Source: Streptomyces sp. 3214.6
GTDB lineage: Bacteria > Actinomycetota > Actinomycetes > Streptomycetales > Streptomycetaceae
DNA: 64,000 nucleotides
Assembly: GCF_900129855.1 (NCBI RefSeq)
Contig: NZ_LT670819.1
Location: 3,038,001 to 3,102,000, forward strand
Direction: 5' to 3'
Both the position numbers and the translations under genes were made by a program. Each line of letters begins with the position of its first letter. Positions within the stretch are counted from its first letter, which is position 1. Below, piece after piece: positions 16,943-24,582 of this stretch. The notes beneath the pieces are model-generated. The model searched no databases, was not told where the DNA came from, and saw nothing but the letters and a program-made list of their open reading frames with translations.

Positions 16943-18363
16943 TCCTTGACTCCTTTGCTCATGGTGCGGGCGACAAGCAGGGAGAGCGCCGTGACGGCGC
17001 CGGCGATGACGAAGCCGGTGACGAAGGCCGATTCGGCCGGGACGTCCGCCCCGGAAGGGGTGCCGGCGGTGAGGATCGCGCCACTGACCTGCACACCCAC
17101 GGCATAGCCGAGCACTCGGGTCACCAGGACCAGGCTGGTGGCGATGCCGGTGTCACCTTGATCCACGGAGGTGGCGGTGCTGGTCACCAGCGCGGTGACG
17201 CACAGGCCGTTGGCGAGCGCGATCATCATCTTGCCGACGACGAGGTGCCAGACCTCGGTGTGCACGGCGGCCAGGGCGATCAGGCCTGCGGTCAGCAGGA
17301 CGATCCCGGCGGTGACCACGGCACGTGAGCCGAGACGCCGTGCGCCGATGCCACCGATCGGCCCGGCCAGCGAAGCGGCCAGAGCGCCGGGCAACAGGTA
17401 GAAGCCGATCTCGGTGGCGCCGGCTCCGAATCCGTATGCGTCGGCGGGCACCGCGAGCAACTGCGGGACGAGATAGACCGCCACCGCCGTGCCGACGCAG
17501 ATCACGAACGTCAGCACAGACGACTTCCACACCGCGGGCCGTGCCAGCATGCGCAGATCGACCATCGGCGAGACCGCCCGACGCTCGACGACCGTCCACC
17601 CGGCGGCGAAGGCGGCCAGAAGCACGACGAGGGCGCCGAGCACGAACGGCTGCGTGCCGAGGTCGGGCGCCAGCGCGAGGACGAGCATGAGCGTGACCAG
17701 CGTCCCGCTCAGGAGAACCAGGCCGGGCCAGTCGACCCCGGCGTCACCCGACCGACGCGGAGCGTCGTGCGGCATCAGGCTGTTCACCAGGAGGGTGGCC
17801 CCGATGACCGCGATCGTCGGCAACGCGAACATCCAGTGCCGGGACAGCGCTTCCGCCACCGGCCCGGCGGCCAGCGTTCCCGCCATCCCGCCCCCGACGA
17901 ACAGCCCGCTGACCACCCCGATGGCCACCTTCGCGTCTCCTGCGGGGAGGTGTGCGCGCACCAGGATGAACGACAGGGGCAGTGCGCCCACCATCGCTCC
18001 CTGGAGCACCTGACCGAGCAGCAGCACCGGCAGGTTCGGCGCCAGGGCGGACACCAGCCCACCGGCCGAGACCACCGTCATCAGCCGGATCAGGATCCGT
18101 TTTCCGCCGTAGCGGTCGCCTAATTTGCCCGCGACCGGTGTGACGAGCGCGCCGGTGATGAGAAGCATGACGCTGAGTAACGCCCCTTCGGCGGGACTCA
18201 TGTCCAGCTCGCGTTGCAGGAGCGGGAGCGTCGGCGTCACCACCGACTCCAAGGCGCCGGTGGCGACTGCCAGCATCCCGAGAGCCGCGACAGCGGCCCT
18301 CCCGATGCGGACCGGGGAAGCCAGAGTTGCGGAAGCGGCGGGAGTTGCGGGAGTTGCGGTCAT
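16939..18363 (-). CDS. MFS drug-efflux transporter (DHA2-like)
   Basis: A 474-residue membrane protein with about 14 hydrophobic segments. The motif A region between helices 2 and 3 reads GKLGDRYGGKR, and an antiporter-like motif lies in helix 5 (about GVVSGLFVGGGMAGTLAAG). Fourteen helices put it with the DHA2 (EmrB/QacA) drug:H+ antiporters. The start at 18363 is preceded by GGAAGGAC. The gene is divergent from a TetR regulator across 74 bp with a 23-bp palindrome, and it is followed by a coupled monooxygenase. Expected to export a toxic compound, derepressed when the TetR ligand binds. Confidence 0.93.
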   Translation of the reverse strand: MTATPATPAASATLASPVRIGRAAVAALGMLAVATGALESVVTPTLPLLQRELDMSPAEGALLSVMLLITGALVTPVAGKLGDRYGGKRILIRLMTVVSAGGLVSALAPNLPVLLLGQVLQGAMVGALPLSFILVRAHLPAGDAKVAIGVVSGLFVGGGMAGTLAAGPVAEALSRHWMFALPTIAVIGATLLVNSLMPHDAPRRSGDAGVDWPGLVLLSGTLVTLMLVLALAPDLGTQPFVLGALVVLLAAFAAGWTVVERRAVSPMVDLRMLARPAVWKSSVLTFVICVGTAVAVYLVPQLLAVPADAYGFGAGATEIGFYLLPGALAASLAGPIGGIGARRLGSRAVVTAGIVLLTAGLIALAAVHTEVWHLVVGKMMIALANGLCVTALVTSTATSVDQGDTGIATSLVLVTRVLGYAVGVQVSGAILTAGTPSGADVPAESAFVTGFVIAGAVTALSLLVARTMSKGVKE

Positions 18364-18397
18364 GGACGTCCTTCCGTTGGTCGTCGCCGAGCCAGAA

Positions 18398-18420
18398 CTA
18401 CACTACACCGTGCAGTGTAG
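18398..18420. promoter_or_regulatory. TetR operator palindrome between the TetR and MFS genes
   Basis: Arms CTACACTACAC and GTGCAGTGTAG are symmetric about a central C at 18409 with one mismatch in 11 pairs. It covers the middle of the 74-bp divergent gap, where both promoters must lie, so one bound dimer could repress both. Downstream on the plus strand, TAGGAT (18426-18431) precedes ATG 18438 and could be a -10 giving a leaderless message, or its AGGA could act as a ribosome binding site. Confidence 0.82.
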
Positions 18421-18437
18421 AACGGTAGGATGAGCTC

Positions 18438-19109
18438 ATGCCGACCACGAAGACACCGACCACGAAGACACCGGCCGCGAAGACACTGCGCGAGGGGTCC
18501 ACGCGGAAGCGGGCCGCCATCCTCTCGGCCGCCCGGGACCTGTTCCTCGCCGACGGCTTCGACCGGACCAGCGTCGACGCGGTCGCCGCCCGGGCCGAGG
18601 TGTCCAAGCGGACGGTCTACGACTACTTCGGCGACAAGCAGACGCTGCTGCGAGCAGTCGTCGACGCCGTCGGCCAGTCACTGATCGCCACGATCCGGCA
18701 CACCCTCGACGACACCCTCACCGACCTCACCGAGGCCGCCGAACTCGAGGACGCCCTGGTCACGTTCTCGATGCGGATCGCGACCGACATGCTCGGCTCG
18801 GCGGAGTACGCCACGCTGCAACGACTGGTCCGGACAGAATCCGGCCACCTGCCGCACCGGGGCTACAACTCCATGGCCGACACCCCCGACGAGGCGCTCG
18901 CCGAGCGGTTCGCCGCTCTGGCCGCGGCCGGCCTGCTCGACGTCCCCGACCCCCGCCTCGCGGCCGACCAGTTCATCGCACTGACCTTCGGCGTCCCACT
19001 GGACAGGCTCGGCTCCGCGAACGCCGCGGAGGACACCCGCGTCCGGCCACTGGTCGTCGAGGGAGTACGAACCTTCCTCCGCGCATACCGAACCACTCAG
19101 GGCACATAG
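18438..19109 (+). CDS. TetR-family transcriptional regulator
   Basis: A 223-residue repressor. After a Thr/Lys/Pro tail made of three five-residue repeats (TTKTP, TTKTP, AAKTL, encoded by 15-bp tandem copies), the TetR_N helix-turn-helix runs from about residue 23 to 70: RAAILSAARDLFLADGF, then TSVDAVAARAEVSKRTVYDYFGDKQTLL. The rest is the helical ligand-binding domain (TetR_C AcrR/YdeS-like). Divergent from the MFS-monooxygenase operon with a palindrome between, so it most likely represses itself and that operon. The last 13 bp overlap the tail of the convergent ATPase pseudogene. Confidence 0.93.
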   Translation: MPTTKTPTTKTPAAKTLREGSTRKRAAILSAARDLFLADGFDRTSVDAVAARAEVSKRTVYDYFGDKQTLLRAVVDAVGQSLIATIRHTLDDTLTDLTEAAELEDALVTFSMRIATDMLGSAEYATLQRLVRTESGHLPHRGYNSMADTPDEALAERFAALAAAGLLDVPDPRLAADQFIALTFGVPLDRLGSANAAEDTRVRPLVVEGVRTFLRAYRTTQGT

Positions 19110-19433
19110 CCATCCACGCCACGACATCCCACCGCACGCCCGCCCACCTCGAACCACAGCAGCTTCCCCGCTCCTCGCCCGAGCGGCCAGCCACCCCACC
19201 AGTCCGCGTACTGCTGCACGAGGTACAGCCCGCGCCCGCCCTCCCCGTCGACCGGGACGGGTTGGACTGGCGACCATCTCGGACGTCAACAACTCGACGA
19301 CATCCAGCACTTCACCCATGCCATGCCCACCGAGGGCCGCCCGCACGGTCATACGTGCGACACGTGCGGCTCTGGGGTCATGCGGCAGACGGAGCGCGTA
19401 CACCCAGGCATCGGGCGGGGCTACGGTGGCCAT
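19097..19433 (-). pseudogene. Broken anti-sigma-type ATP-binding protein (AbaA/RsbW-like HATPase)
   Basis: Minus-strand ATG 19433 opens a normal start for this Streptomyces family (ALRLPHDPRAARVARMTVR, then VVELLTSEMV). At about 19253-19268 the frame changes, and the conserved C-terminus continues in another frame: PVDGEGGRGLYLVQQYADW to a TGA at 19097. The stretch between, which should hold the N box (about NAVRH) and G1 box, is missing, roughly 45 residues. So an internal deletion with frameshift has destroyed the ATP site. Intact relatives are about 140 residues and pair with an XRE/DUF5753 regulator and a DUF397 protein, both represented next door. Frame and motif evidence are seen directly; deletion size is an estimate. 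Confidence 0.8.
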
Positions 19434-19439
19434 GAGGAC

Positions 19440-19939
19440 CTCCGGGAGGAACTTGTCGACGCCCTTGCCGCGATGACGGGGCGACGCACTCGCGGCTGGT
19501 GGGAGGAGTACCGCGGGAGATCGAGCACCGCCTCACCCACCGCATGAAGCGGCAAGGTGTCCTGCACAGCGAGAGCCCACCCCCGTACACGGCGATCATT
19601 CACGAGGCGGCGCTGCGCATGGGCTTCGGCGGCCCGGTCGTCACACGCGGCCAACTGAAACACTTGCTCGACATGACCGAACTACCGCAGGTCACCATCC
19701 GTGTCATCACCTTCGACACGGACGAGTTCCCGACCACGGGCCAGTCATTCGACTTCGTAGAAGGTCCACTCGCCCAACTCGACACAGTTCAACTCGACTC
19801 ACACCACGATGCCTGCGAATTCCTCGACGCAGCAGCCCAGTTGGACAAGTACCGGGCTGTACTCGACCGCATGGAGTCCTGCGCCCTGACCACCGCCGAG
19901 TCACGCGACTTCATCCACCACCGCATACAGGACCTGTGA
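19440..19939 (+). pseudogene. Broken XRE/DUF5753 regulator (WhiJ-like)
   Basis: Two pieces of one protein lie in different frames. 19440-19517 reads LREELVDALAAMTG..RGWWEEYRG, the linker that normally follows the helix-turn-helix domain. From about 19510 another frame reads VPREIEHRLTHRMKRQ onward through the full DUF5753 ligand domain to TGA 19939. The N-terminal HTH is entirely absent, and about 50 residues are missing at the joint, where the shared bases taccgcggg suggest a short-homology deletion. Translation from GTG 19499 could still yield a 146-residue DUF5753 fragment without DNA binding. The family works with DUF397 and anti-sigma-type ATPase partners in development and antibiotic control. 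Confidence 0.8.
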
Positions 19940-19950
19940 GGGGACCGCCC

Positions 19951-20184
19951 ATGCAGACCCTCCATTGGCAGAAGTCGTCCTACAGCGGTGACGGCTCGAA
20001 CTGCGTCAACGTCGCCGCCGCCCCCACCGGCACCCTCCACCTCCGCGAAAGCGACGAGCCGGAGGTCGTCCTCACGACGACTCCGGCCCGGTTGCACGCA
20101 CTGATACGTGGTCTGAAGGCGATGCAAGGTCAGGTGCGGGACACCACGCCGCAGCTCTCGTCGCGGTTCTCGTCGAGGTTCTGA
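19951..20184 (+). CDS. DUF397 family small protein
   Basis: A 77-residue protein starting at ATG 19951 (MQTLHWQKSSYSGDGSNCVN), 11 bp after the DUF5753 remnant. It has the DUF397 hallmarks: WxKSSYSGxxxNCV near the N-terminus, then a strand with RES(D)xP and an LHALIRGLK-like helix at about residue 48. DUF397 proteins are thought to act as partners or antagonists of WhiJ-type XRE regulators. Here the regulator and the ATPase beside it are both broken, so this may be an orphan. The C-terminal tail (SSRFSSRF) looks extended, and the last 55 bp overlap the convergent gene at 20130. Confidence 0.85.
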   Translation: MQTLHWQKSSYSGDGSNCVNVAAAPTGTLHLRESDEPEVVLTTTPARLHALIRGLKAMQGQVRDTTPQLSSRFSSRF

Positions 20185-21320
20185 CTGCGGTCGTACGGGT
20201 CCGACGTCGGCCCGGTCGGAGGCGCGCCCGTGGGGTCGGCCGTCTCGAACTGGGGATGCAGATAGCCGTCGTAGACGTCACACGCGGAGTTGCCGATGTC
20301 CCGGTCATACTTCCTGACGGCGATCTTCCCCGGCGTGACCGCGTACTTGGTGGGATCGGAGAGCTCGAGGTCGAGCACGCGGCGCACGATGGTGCGGGAG
20401 ACCTCGGTCGGGACGTCCTTGGCGACGCGCACCACCGGGTAGACGAAGGTGTAGTCGGCGTGGACGACGACGGAGGCCTGCTCACCGGCCTTGAACGTCA
20501 TCCGCCCCCGCGTCTTGACCACGCTGCCCGCCAGCCGCAGTTCCTTGGGGTCGAAGCGGCTGAACATTCCCAGCGGGTCGTGTTCCTTGTCCGGCTTGCT
20601 CAGCCCGGTGTTCAGCTGGTCGAGCAGTTCCTTCTGCCGTGGTTCGATCACCGAGAGCGCGGCCGTGGGGCGTCCGCCGCTCAGGGTGACCGGGTCGAGG
20701 TTGGAGTCGATCAGCAGCTTCCTGGTCTGCTGCAATGCCGTCTCCACCTGCGCCTTGGACAGTGACCCGACCGGGGTCGCCTTCGGGAGAACGATGCCGG
20801 CTGCACCGTCGGCCCACTGCAGTGCCGGGGAACCCGCGAACGGCCGGTCCAACGTGGGGGTTTGGGGGTCCACCGCCTCGGGTGCCCTGGTCGGCGCCGC
20901 GGTCTCCGCCGGCAACGGTGACGCGGACACCCCAGCCTCCGACTCCCCGGTGCCGAAAGGATCACCGGGCAACAGCGACGGCTTCATCGCGACGACCGCC
21001 AGGGCGATCACGACGGGCAGGCCGAGGATCGCCCACAGCCGCCGCTTCCGAGTGGCTCTCCCCTGTATCTCCTGCCGCGACGGACCCGCACGCCAGCTCT
21101 CGGGCAGCTCGCCGCGCGCCTCCTGCTGCCGCAGCCGCTCCGTGACCATGCGGGCCCGGGCGGACGGCTCCTTCGGCGCGGACGCTATCTCCCGTTCGCT
21201 GTCCTGGATGAACTTCGCCCACTCCTCATCGGATATGGAGCTGCCGGACTGGGGAGAAGCCCCACCCCCGTCCCCCTCTTCCGAACCGGATCTGTGCTCT
21301 TCGGACGGTCTGTCGGACAC
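20130..21320 (-). CDS. Conserved actinobacterial membrane-anchored protein of unknown function
   Basis: A 396-residue protein with an acidic cytoplasmic N-terminus (residues 1-95, helix around ISDEEWAKFIQDSEREIAS), one membrane anchor (about LWAILGLPVVIALAVVAM), a Ser/Pro/Ala linker, and an extracytoplasmic domain of about 240 residues. The outer domain has mixed alpha/beta character with a single Cys pair candidate (NSACDVYD and DESCGVV). I recognise the architecture as common in Streptomyces but no function is known. A type II single-pass orientation is likely. The 3' end overlaps the convergent DUF397 gene by 55 bp. Confidence 0.8.
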   Translation of the reverse strand: MSDRPSEEHRSGSEEGDGGGASPQSGSSISDEEWAKFIQDSEREIASAPKEPSARARMVTERLRQQEARGELPESWRAGPSRQEIQGRATRKRRLWAILGLPVVIALAVVAMKPSLLPGDPFGTGESEAGVSASPLPAETAAPTRAPEAVDPQTPTLDRPFAGSPALQWADGAAGIVLPKATPVGSLSKAQVETALQQTRKLLIDSNLDPVTLSGGRPTAALSVIEPRQKELLDQLNTGLSKPDKEHDPLGMFSRFDPKELRLAGSVVKTRGRMTFKAGEQASVVVHADYTFVYPVVRVAKDVPTEVSRTIVRRVLDLELSDPTKYAVTPGKIAVRKYDRDIGNSACDVYDGYLHPQFETADPTGAPPTGPTSDPYDRSQNLDENRDESCGVVSRT

Positions 21321-21947
21321 GCGCCGTCGGCCTCTCTGTGAGTCGGTTACCGGGCGTCACAGCCTATGTCAGCCCTGCACAGGCATGACGAGGACTTCGC
21401 CTCAGCCGTACTACACGCCCGACTCACCCCTCCCCCCCCTGGCCGGCCCCCGAGCCGGGCACCGTCGCGACCGGATCCCCCGGCTGCCATTCCGCCGAAC
21501 TCCACTCCGGCGTGGGAGCCGGACGAGGCGGCGCGGGTGGAGGATTCGAGCCACGGTTGGGGGTTCTGCGGAACAGAACCTGACCCGTTCCCCCCACTCG
21601 ACCCGCGACCAGTCGTACCCGAACCGCTCGACTTGCCGGAGCCACCGCCCACCTGCGCCGACGATTCCTTCGTCGCCCGCGGAGTCGATGCCTTCGGCCG
21701 TGAGGGCGTCGACGATGCGGTCGCCGAGCGACTCGGAGCAGAACTCGGTGAAGCAGACCCGCTCGACGAACTCACCGACGCGGACACAGAGCTCACCGGT
21801 GCTCCCTCCTCACCCGCCGGCTCATCGGTGCCATCTCCGGTCTCTCTTCGCTCGCCTGGTCTGGAGCCGCTCCGGAGCCGACCGCCGTGGAGGGCCCCCA
21901 GCGAAAGCGACTTGCTCGGTCCCGGCCAAGGGAACGCCATCACCCGG
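21321..21947. other. Gap with no convincing gene (possible degraded coding sequence)
   Basis: No frame here looks like a normal gene. On the minus strand, 21347-21943 is open (198 residues, starting 4 bases after the VWA stop), but its product is a Ser/Gly/Pro low-complexity string. A second minus frame (about 21411-21800) has a protein-like first part (VRVGEFVERVCFTEFCSE, then DRIVDALTAEGID) but no start codon and stops upstream; its end is Arg-rich noise. The simplest reading is a decayed gene at the end of the MoxR-VWA operon. The plus-strand frame is open only because it mirrors the minus-strand genes. Confidence 0.4.
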
Positions 21948-23219
21948 TCACCCGATCTCCACCGCCCGCGCCCAAGCAGGCGGCGAATCCGGCACGTACT
22001 CGGGATCGTCCTCGTCGTACGACGGGCTTCGGGGGAACAGGCCCACCACCGTGCGGCAGGGTGGGCGGGTGCTCGGCCAGGGGGTTTGGCCGTCGGTGAG
22101 GGCGACGACGACGTCGGGGCGGGGGCGGGCGCGCAGGGCCCTGGTGAAGCCCTCGCGCAGGTCCGTGCCGCCGCCGCCCAGCAGCGGGATGCCCTCGCCC
22201 CGGCACAGGGTGTGCACGAAGTGGGCCGCCGCGTCGCAGGGCACCACGGTGACCATGTCGCGTCGGCCGCCCACGGCCCGGGAGATCGCGGCGACCTCGA
22301 GGATCGCGCTGCCCAGTTCGGCGTCGCTGACCGACCCGGAGGTGTCGATGACCACGCTCACCCTGGGCGGTCTGCGGCGCAGGCTCGGCAGGACCGCGCC
22401 CGGGACGCTCGCCGAGCGGCGCGACGGACGACCGTAAGAGTAGTCCTCGCCCGCGCCCGGGGCGGACGCCGCCGAGCGGACCGCCGCGCCCAGCAACTCC
22501 CGCCAGGGCTGCGGCGGATGGAACGCCTCCTCCGCCCACCGCCGCCATCCGGCCGGCGCGGTGCCCCGGCGGGCGGAGATGCCCTGCGCGACGCGGAAGC
22601 GGACCGCGTCGCGTTCCTGTTCGCTCAGGCCGTGTGCGCCGTCCGGGCCCAGGTCCCACTCCCGTTCCCGGCCGTCGGCGCCGCTGCCGCAGTCCAGCCA
22701 GGCCAGGTCCTGCGTCTGCAGCCCGAGCCTGAACTGGCGCAGGTAGTCCTCCATCAGCTCGCCCGGCCGCAGCCCGAGGAACTCCGGCGTGACCGCGCCC
22801 TCGGGCTGGACCAGCCCGTCCCCGAACGCGTCGTCGTTGATCTCGCAGTCGGCGGCGATGTTCATCCGCAGTCGTTCGCCGGGGCCGCTCAGCCCGTGCT
22901 CCCGGGCGACCCGCTCACTGCGTCCGTGGTGGTCGCGCAGCAGGTGGGACACCTCGTGCACCCACACCCCGGCCAGTTCCTCCACCGGCGTACGGTCCAC
23001 GAATGCCGGTGAGACGTAGCACCGCCAGTGCCGGTCCACGGCCATCGTCGGCACCCACCGCGACTCCACGGGATGCAGAGCGAACAGAGCCGTCGCCAGG
23101 TAGGGGCGGGCCCGGGCGGCCTGCAGCCGGGCGGCGAAGAGCTTGTCGAGGTCCAGGGGCCTCGGCTCAGCGGGAGCCAGGGGCCGGCCGGCGACGACCG
23201 GCGGCTCGTCGGCGCTCAT
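21948..23219 (-). CDS. VWA-like protein with DUF2201-type metallopeptidase domain
   Basis: A 423-residue cytoplasmic protein starting at ATG 23219, overlapping the MoxR stop by ATGA. The N-terminal half carries a zinc-peptidase-like HEVSH in VWVHEVSHLLRDHH (near residue 90) with further His residues, as in the putative metallopeptidase domain DUF2201_N. The C-terminal part is a VWA-like domain with the metal-site motif DTSGSVSD, a conserved Thr in GGGGTDLREG, and the closing ALTDGQTPWP. VWA proteins partnered with MoxR ATPases assemble or activate complexes in a chaperone-like way. Whether the HExxH is catalytic is not known. Second in a three-gene operon. Confidence 0.9.
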   Translation of the reverse strand: MSADEPPVVAGRPLAPAEPRPLDLDKLFAARLQAARARPYLATALFALHPVESRWVPTMAVDRHWRCYVSPAFVDRTPVEELAGVWVHEVSHLLRDHHGRSERVAREHGLSGPGERLRMNIAADCEINDDAFGDGLVQPEGAVTPEFLGLRPGELMEDYLRQFRLGLQTQDLAWLDCGSGADGREREWDLGPDGAHGLSEQERDAVRFRVAQGISARRGTAPAGWRRWAEEAFHPPQPWRELLGAAVRSAASAPGAGEDYSYGRPSRRSASVPGAVLPSLRRRPPRVSVVIDTSGSVSDAELGSAILEVAAISRAVGGRRDMVTVVPCDAAAHFVHTLCRGEGIPLLGGGGTDLREGFTRALRARPRPDVVVALTDGQTPWPSTRPPCRTVVGLFPRSPSYDEDDPEYVPDSPPAWARAVEIG

Positions 23220-24469
23220 CGGCCGGCCTTCGTCAGCGCCGCGGAGCGCGCCGCCGCACGGTCCGCCGCCTGATCGGCCCGCCGGGACAGGGTCACCACT
23301 CCCGCGAGCTTCTCGATCGACGCCGGTACGTCCCAGTCCTCCCGGCGCAGCGAGGCGAGGGTCGTCGCGGGGACGACCACCAGGTCCGGGGCGCCGGTCT
23401 CCAGCGCCCGGACGAGGAGGCTCCACGCCGCGTCCCAGCGGGACTTGTCGGGACGGGTACGGACGGCGGCCACCACACCGTCCAGCACGGCCTGGCGCAG
23501 GTCGCCGCGCTCGGGCAGGTCGGCGCCCGCCGGGTCGGCGAGCAGCGTCTCGGGGTCCGGGAGGTCCATCCGGTCCAGGCTCGCCAGCAGCTCCAGGCCG
23601 GGGCCGTCGCCGACCGCGCCCCTGACCAGCAGCGACAGTACGTCGCGGGAGGAGCCGGCCGCCGTCGCGAAGGCGATCAGGGTCAGGGTCACCTCCCAGC
23701 TGCGGGGCGACGGCCAGGCTCCGCCACGGCGCGCCTCGCTGCTGGGCAGTTGGTGCACGAGTTTGGGGCGGGCGGCGAGCAGCCCGCACACCGCGCGGCG
23801 CGCGAAGGCCACGGCGTCGGCCAGTTTCGCCGGGTCGAGCCGGGGCAGGGTCGCCCGGGGCCAGGTGCCGCCGAGCCCGCGTACGACGACCTCGTGGTCG
23901 TGGATCCACTGGAGGTGCACGAACCGGTTGGCCAGCGGCGGGCTCAGTTCCCAGCCGTCGGCCGCCGAGCCCCGCGGGTTGGCGGCGGCCACGATGCGCA
24001 CCCCGGGCGGCAGCGTCAGCGCCCCGATCTTCCGCTCCAACACCAGCCGGAGCAGGGCCGCCTGCACGGCGGGCGGGGCGGTGGACAACTCGTCCAAAAA
24101 CAGCAGCCCTCGGCCGGCGCGCACCAGCCGCACCGCCCAGTCCGGCGGGGCCATCGGGACGCCCTGTTCGGCGGGATCGTCCCCGACGACGGGCAGCCCC
24201 GAGAAGTCGGACGGCTCGTGCACGCTGGCGATCACCGTGGTCAGCGGCAGGTCCAACGTCTGAGCGAGCTGGGTCAGCGCCGCGGTCTTGCCGATCCCCG
24301 GCTCTCCCCACAGCAGTACGGGCAGGTCGGCGGCCACGGCCAGCGTCAGGGCCTCCAGCTGGCTGTCGGGGCGCGGCTCGGTGGCGGCGTCGCGCAGCAG
24401 GGTCAACAACTCGCCCGCCACGTCGAGTTGGTTGGAAGATACCGGGATGAAAGGGGTGCCTGTGGGCAT
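23216..24469 (-). CDS. MoxR-family AAA+ ATPase
   Basis: A 417-residue AAA+ protein starting at ATG 24469 with AAGGTG 6-10 bases upstream. Walker A is GEPGIGKTA, Walker B LLFLDELSTA, and sensor 1 lies at VAAANPRG, followed by the lid domain; the last 150 residues extend beyond the usual MoxR core (about 300-330). Such ATPases work with VWA-domain partners in chaperone-like maturation or metal insertion. The VWA partner follows with an ATGA overlap. The leader between this gene and the upstream 481-residue gene is a remarkable pyrimidine-rich stretch on the coding strand. Confidence 0.93.
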   Translation of the reverse strand: MPTGTPFIPVSSNQLDVAGELLTLLRDAATEPRPDSQLEALTLAVAADLPVLLWGEPGIGKTAALTQLAQTLDLPLTTVIASVHEPSDFSGLPVVGDDPAEQGVPMAPPDWAVRLVRAGRGLLFLDELSTAPPAVQAALLRLVLERKIGALTLPPGVRIVAAANPRGSAADGWELSPPLANRFVHLQWIHDHEVVVRGLGGTWPRATLPRLDPAKLADAVAFARRAVCGLLAARPKLVHQLPSSEARRGGAWPSPRSWEVTLTLIAFATAAGSSRDVLSLLVRGAVGDGPGLELLASLDRMDLPDPETLLADPAGADLPERGDLRQAVLDGVVAAVRTRPDKSRWDAAWSLLVRALETGAPDLVVVPATTLASLRREDWDVPASIEKLAGVVTLSRRADQAADRAAARSAALTKAGR

Positions 24470-24496
24470 GTGTGATCACCTTTGGGGTGCGTAGTC

Positions 24497-24580
24497 GAAA
24501 GAGAGAAGGCCAGAAGGGAGAAAGTTCGCAGGAGAGAAGGAGGAACGGAGGAAGCGCGAAGGAAGAGAGAAAGCTCGGAA
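24497..24580. repeat. Homopurine/homopyrimidine-rich tract in the MoxR leader
   Basis: The plus strand over about 84 bp is dominated by GA-rich words (agaagggagaaag, ggagagaaggagg, aggaagagagaaag) with few pyrimidines; the MoxR mRNA leader is the C/U-rich complement. It is far lower in complexity than its surroundings. It sits between the stop of the 481-residue gene and the MoxR start. Confidence 0.75.
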
Positions 24581-24582
24581 GG

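Noticed and set aside
21540..21600. tRNA-like TTCGA/T-arm sequence (ggattcgagccacggttggg)
   Set aside because: No acceptor stem, anticodon arm or D arm can be built around it.
20491..23012. Long plus-strand open frames across the hypothetical membrane protein and VWA genes
   Set aside because: Opposite well-supported minus-strand genes; composition is Pro/Arg/Ser noise and the ends do not fit any ribosome binding site.
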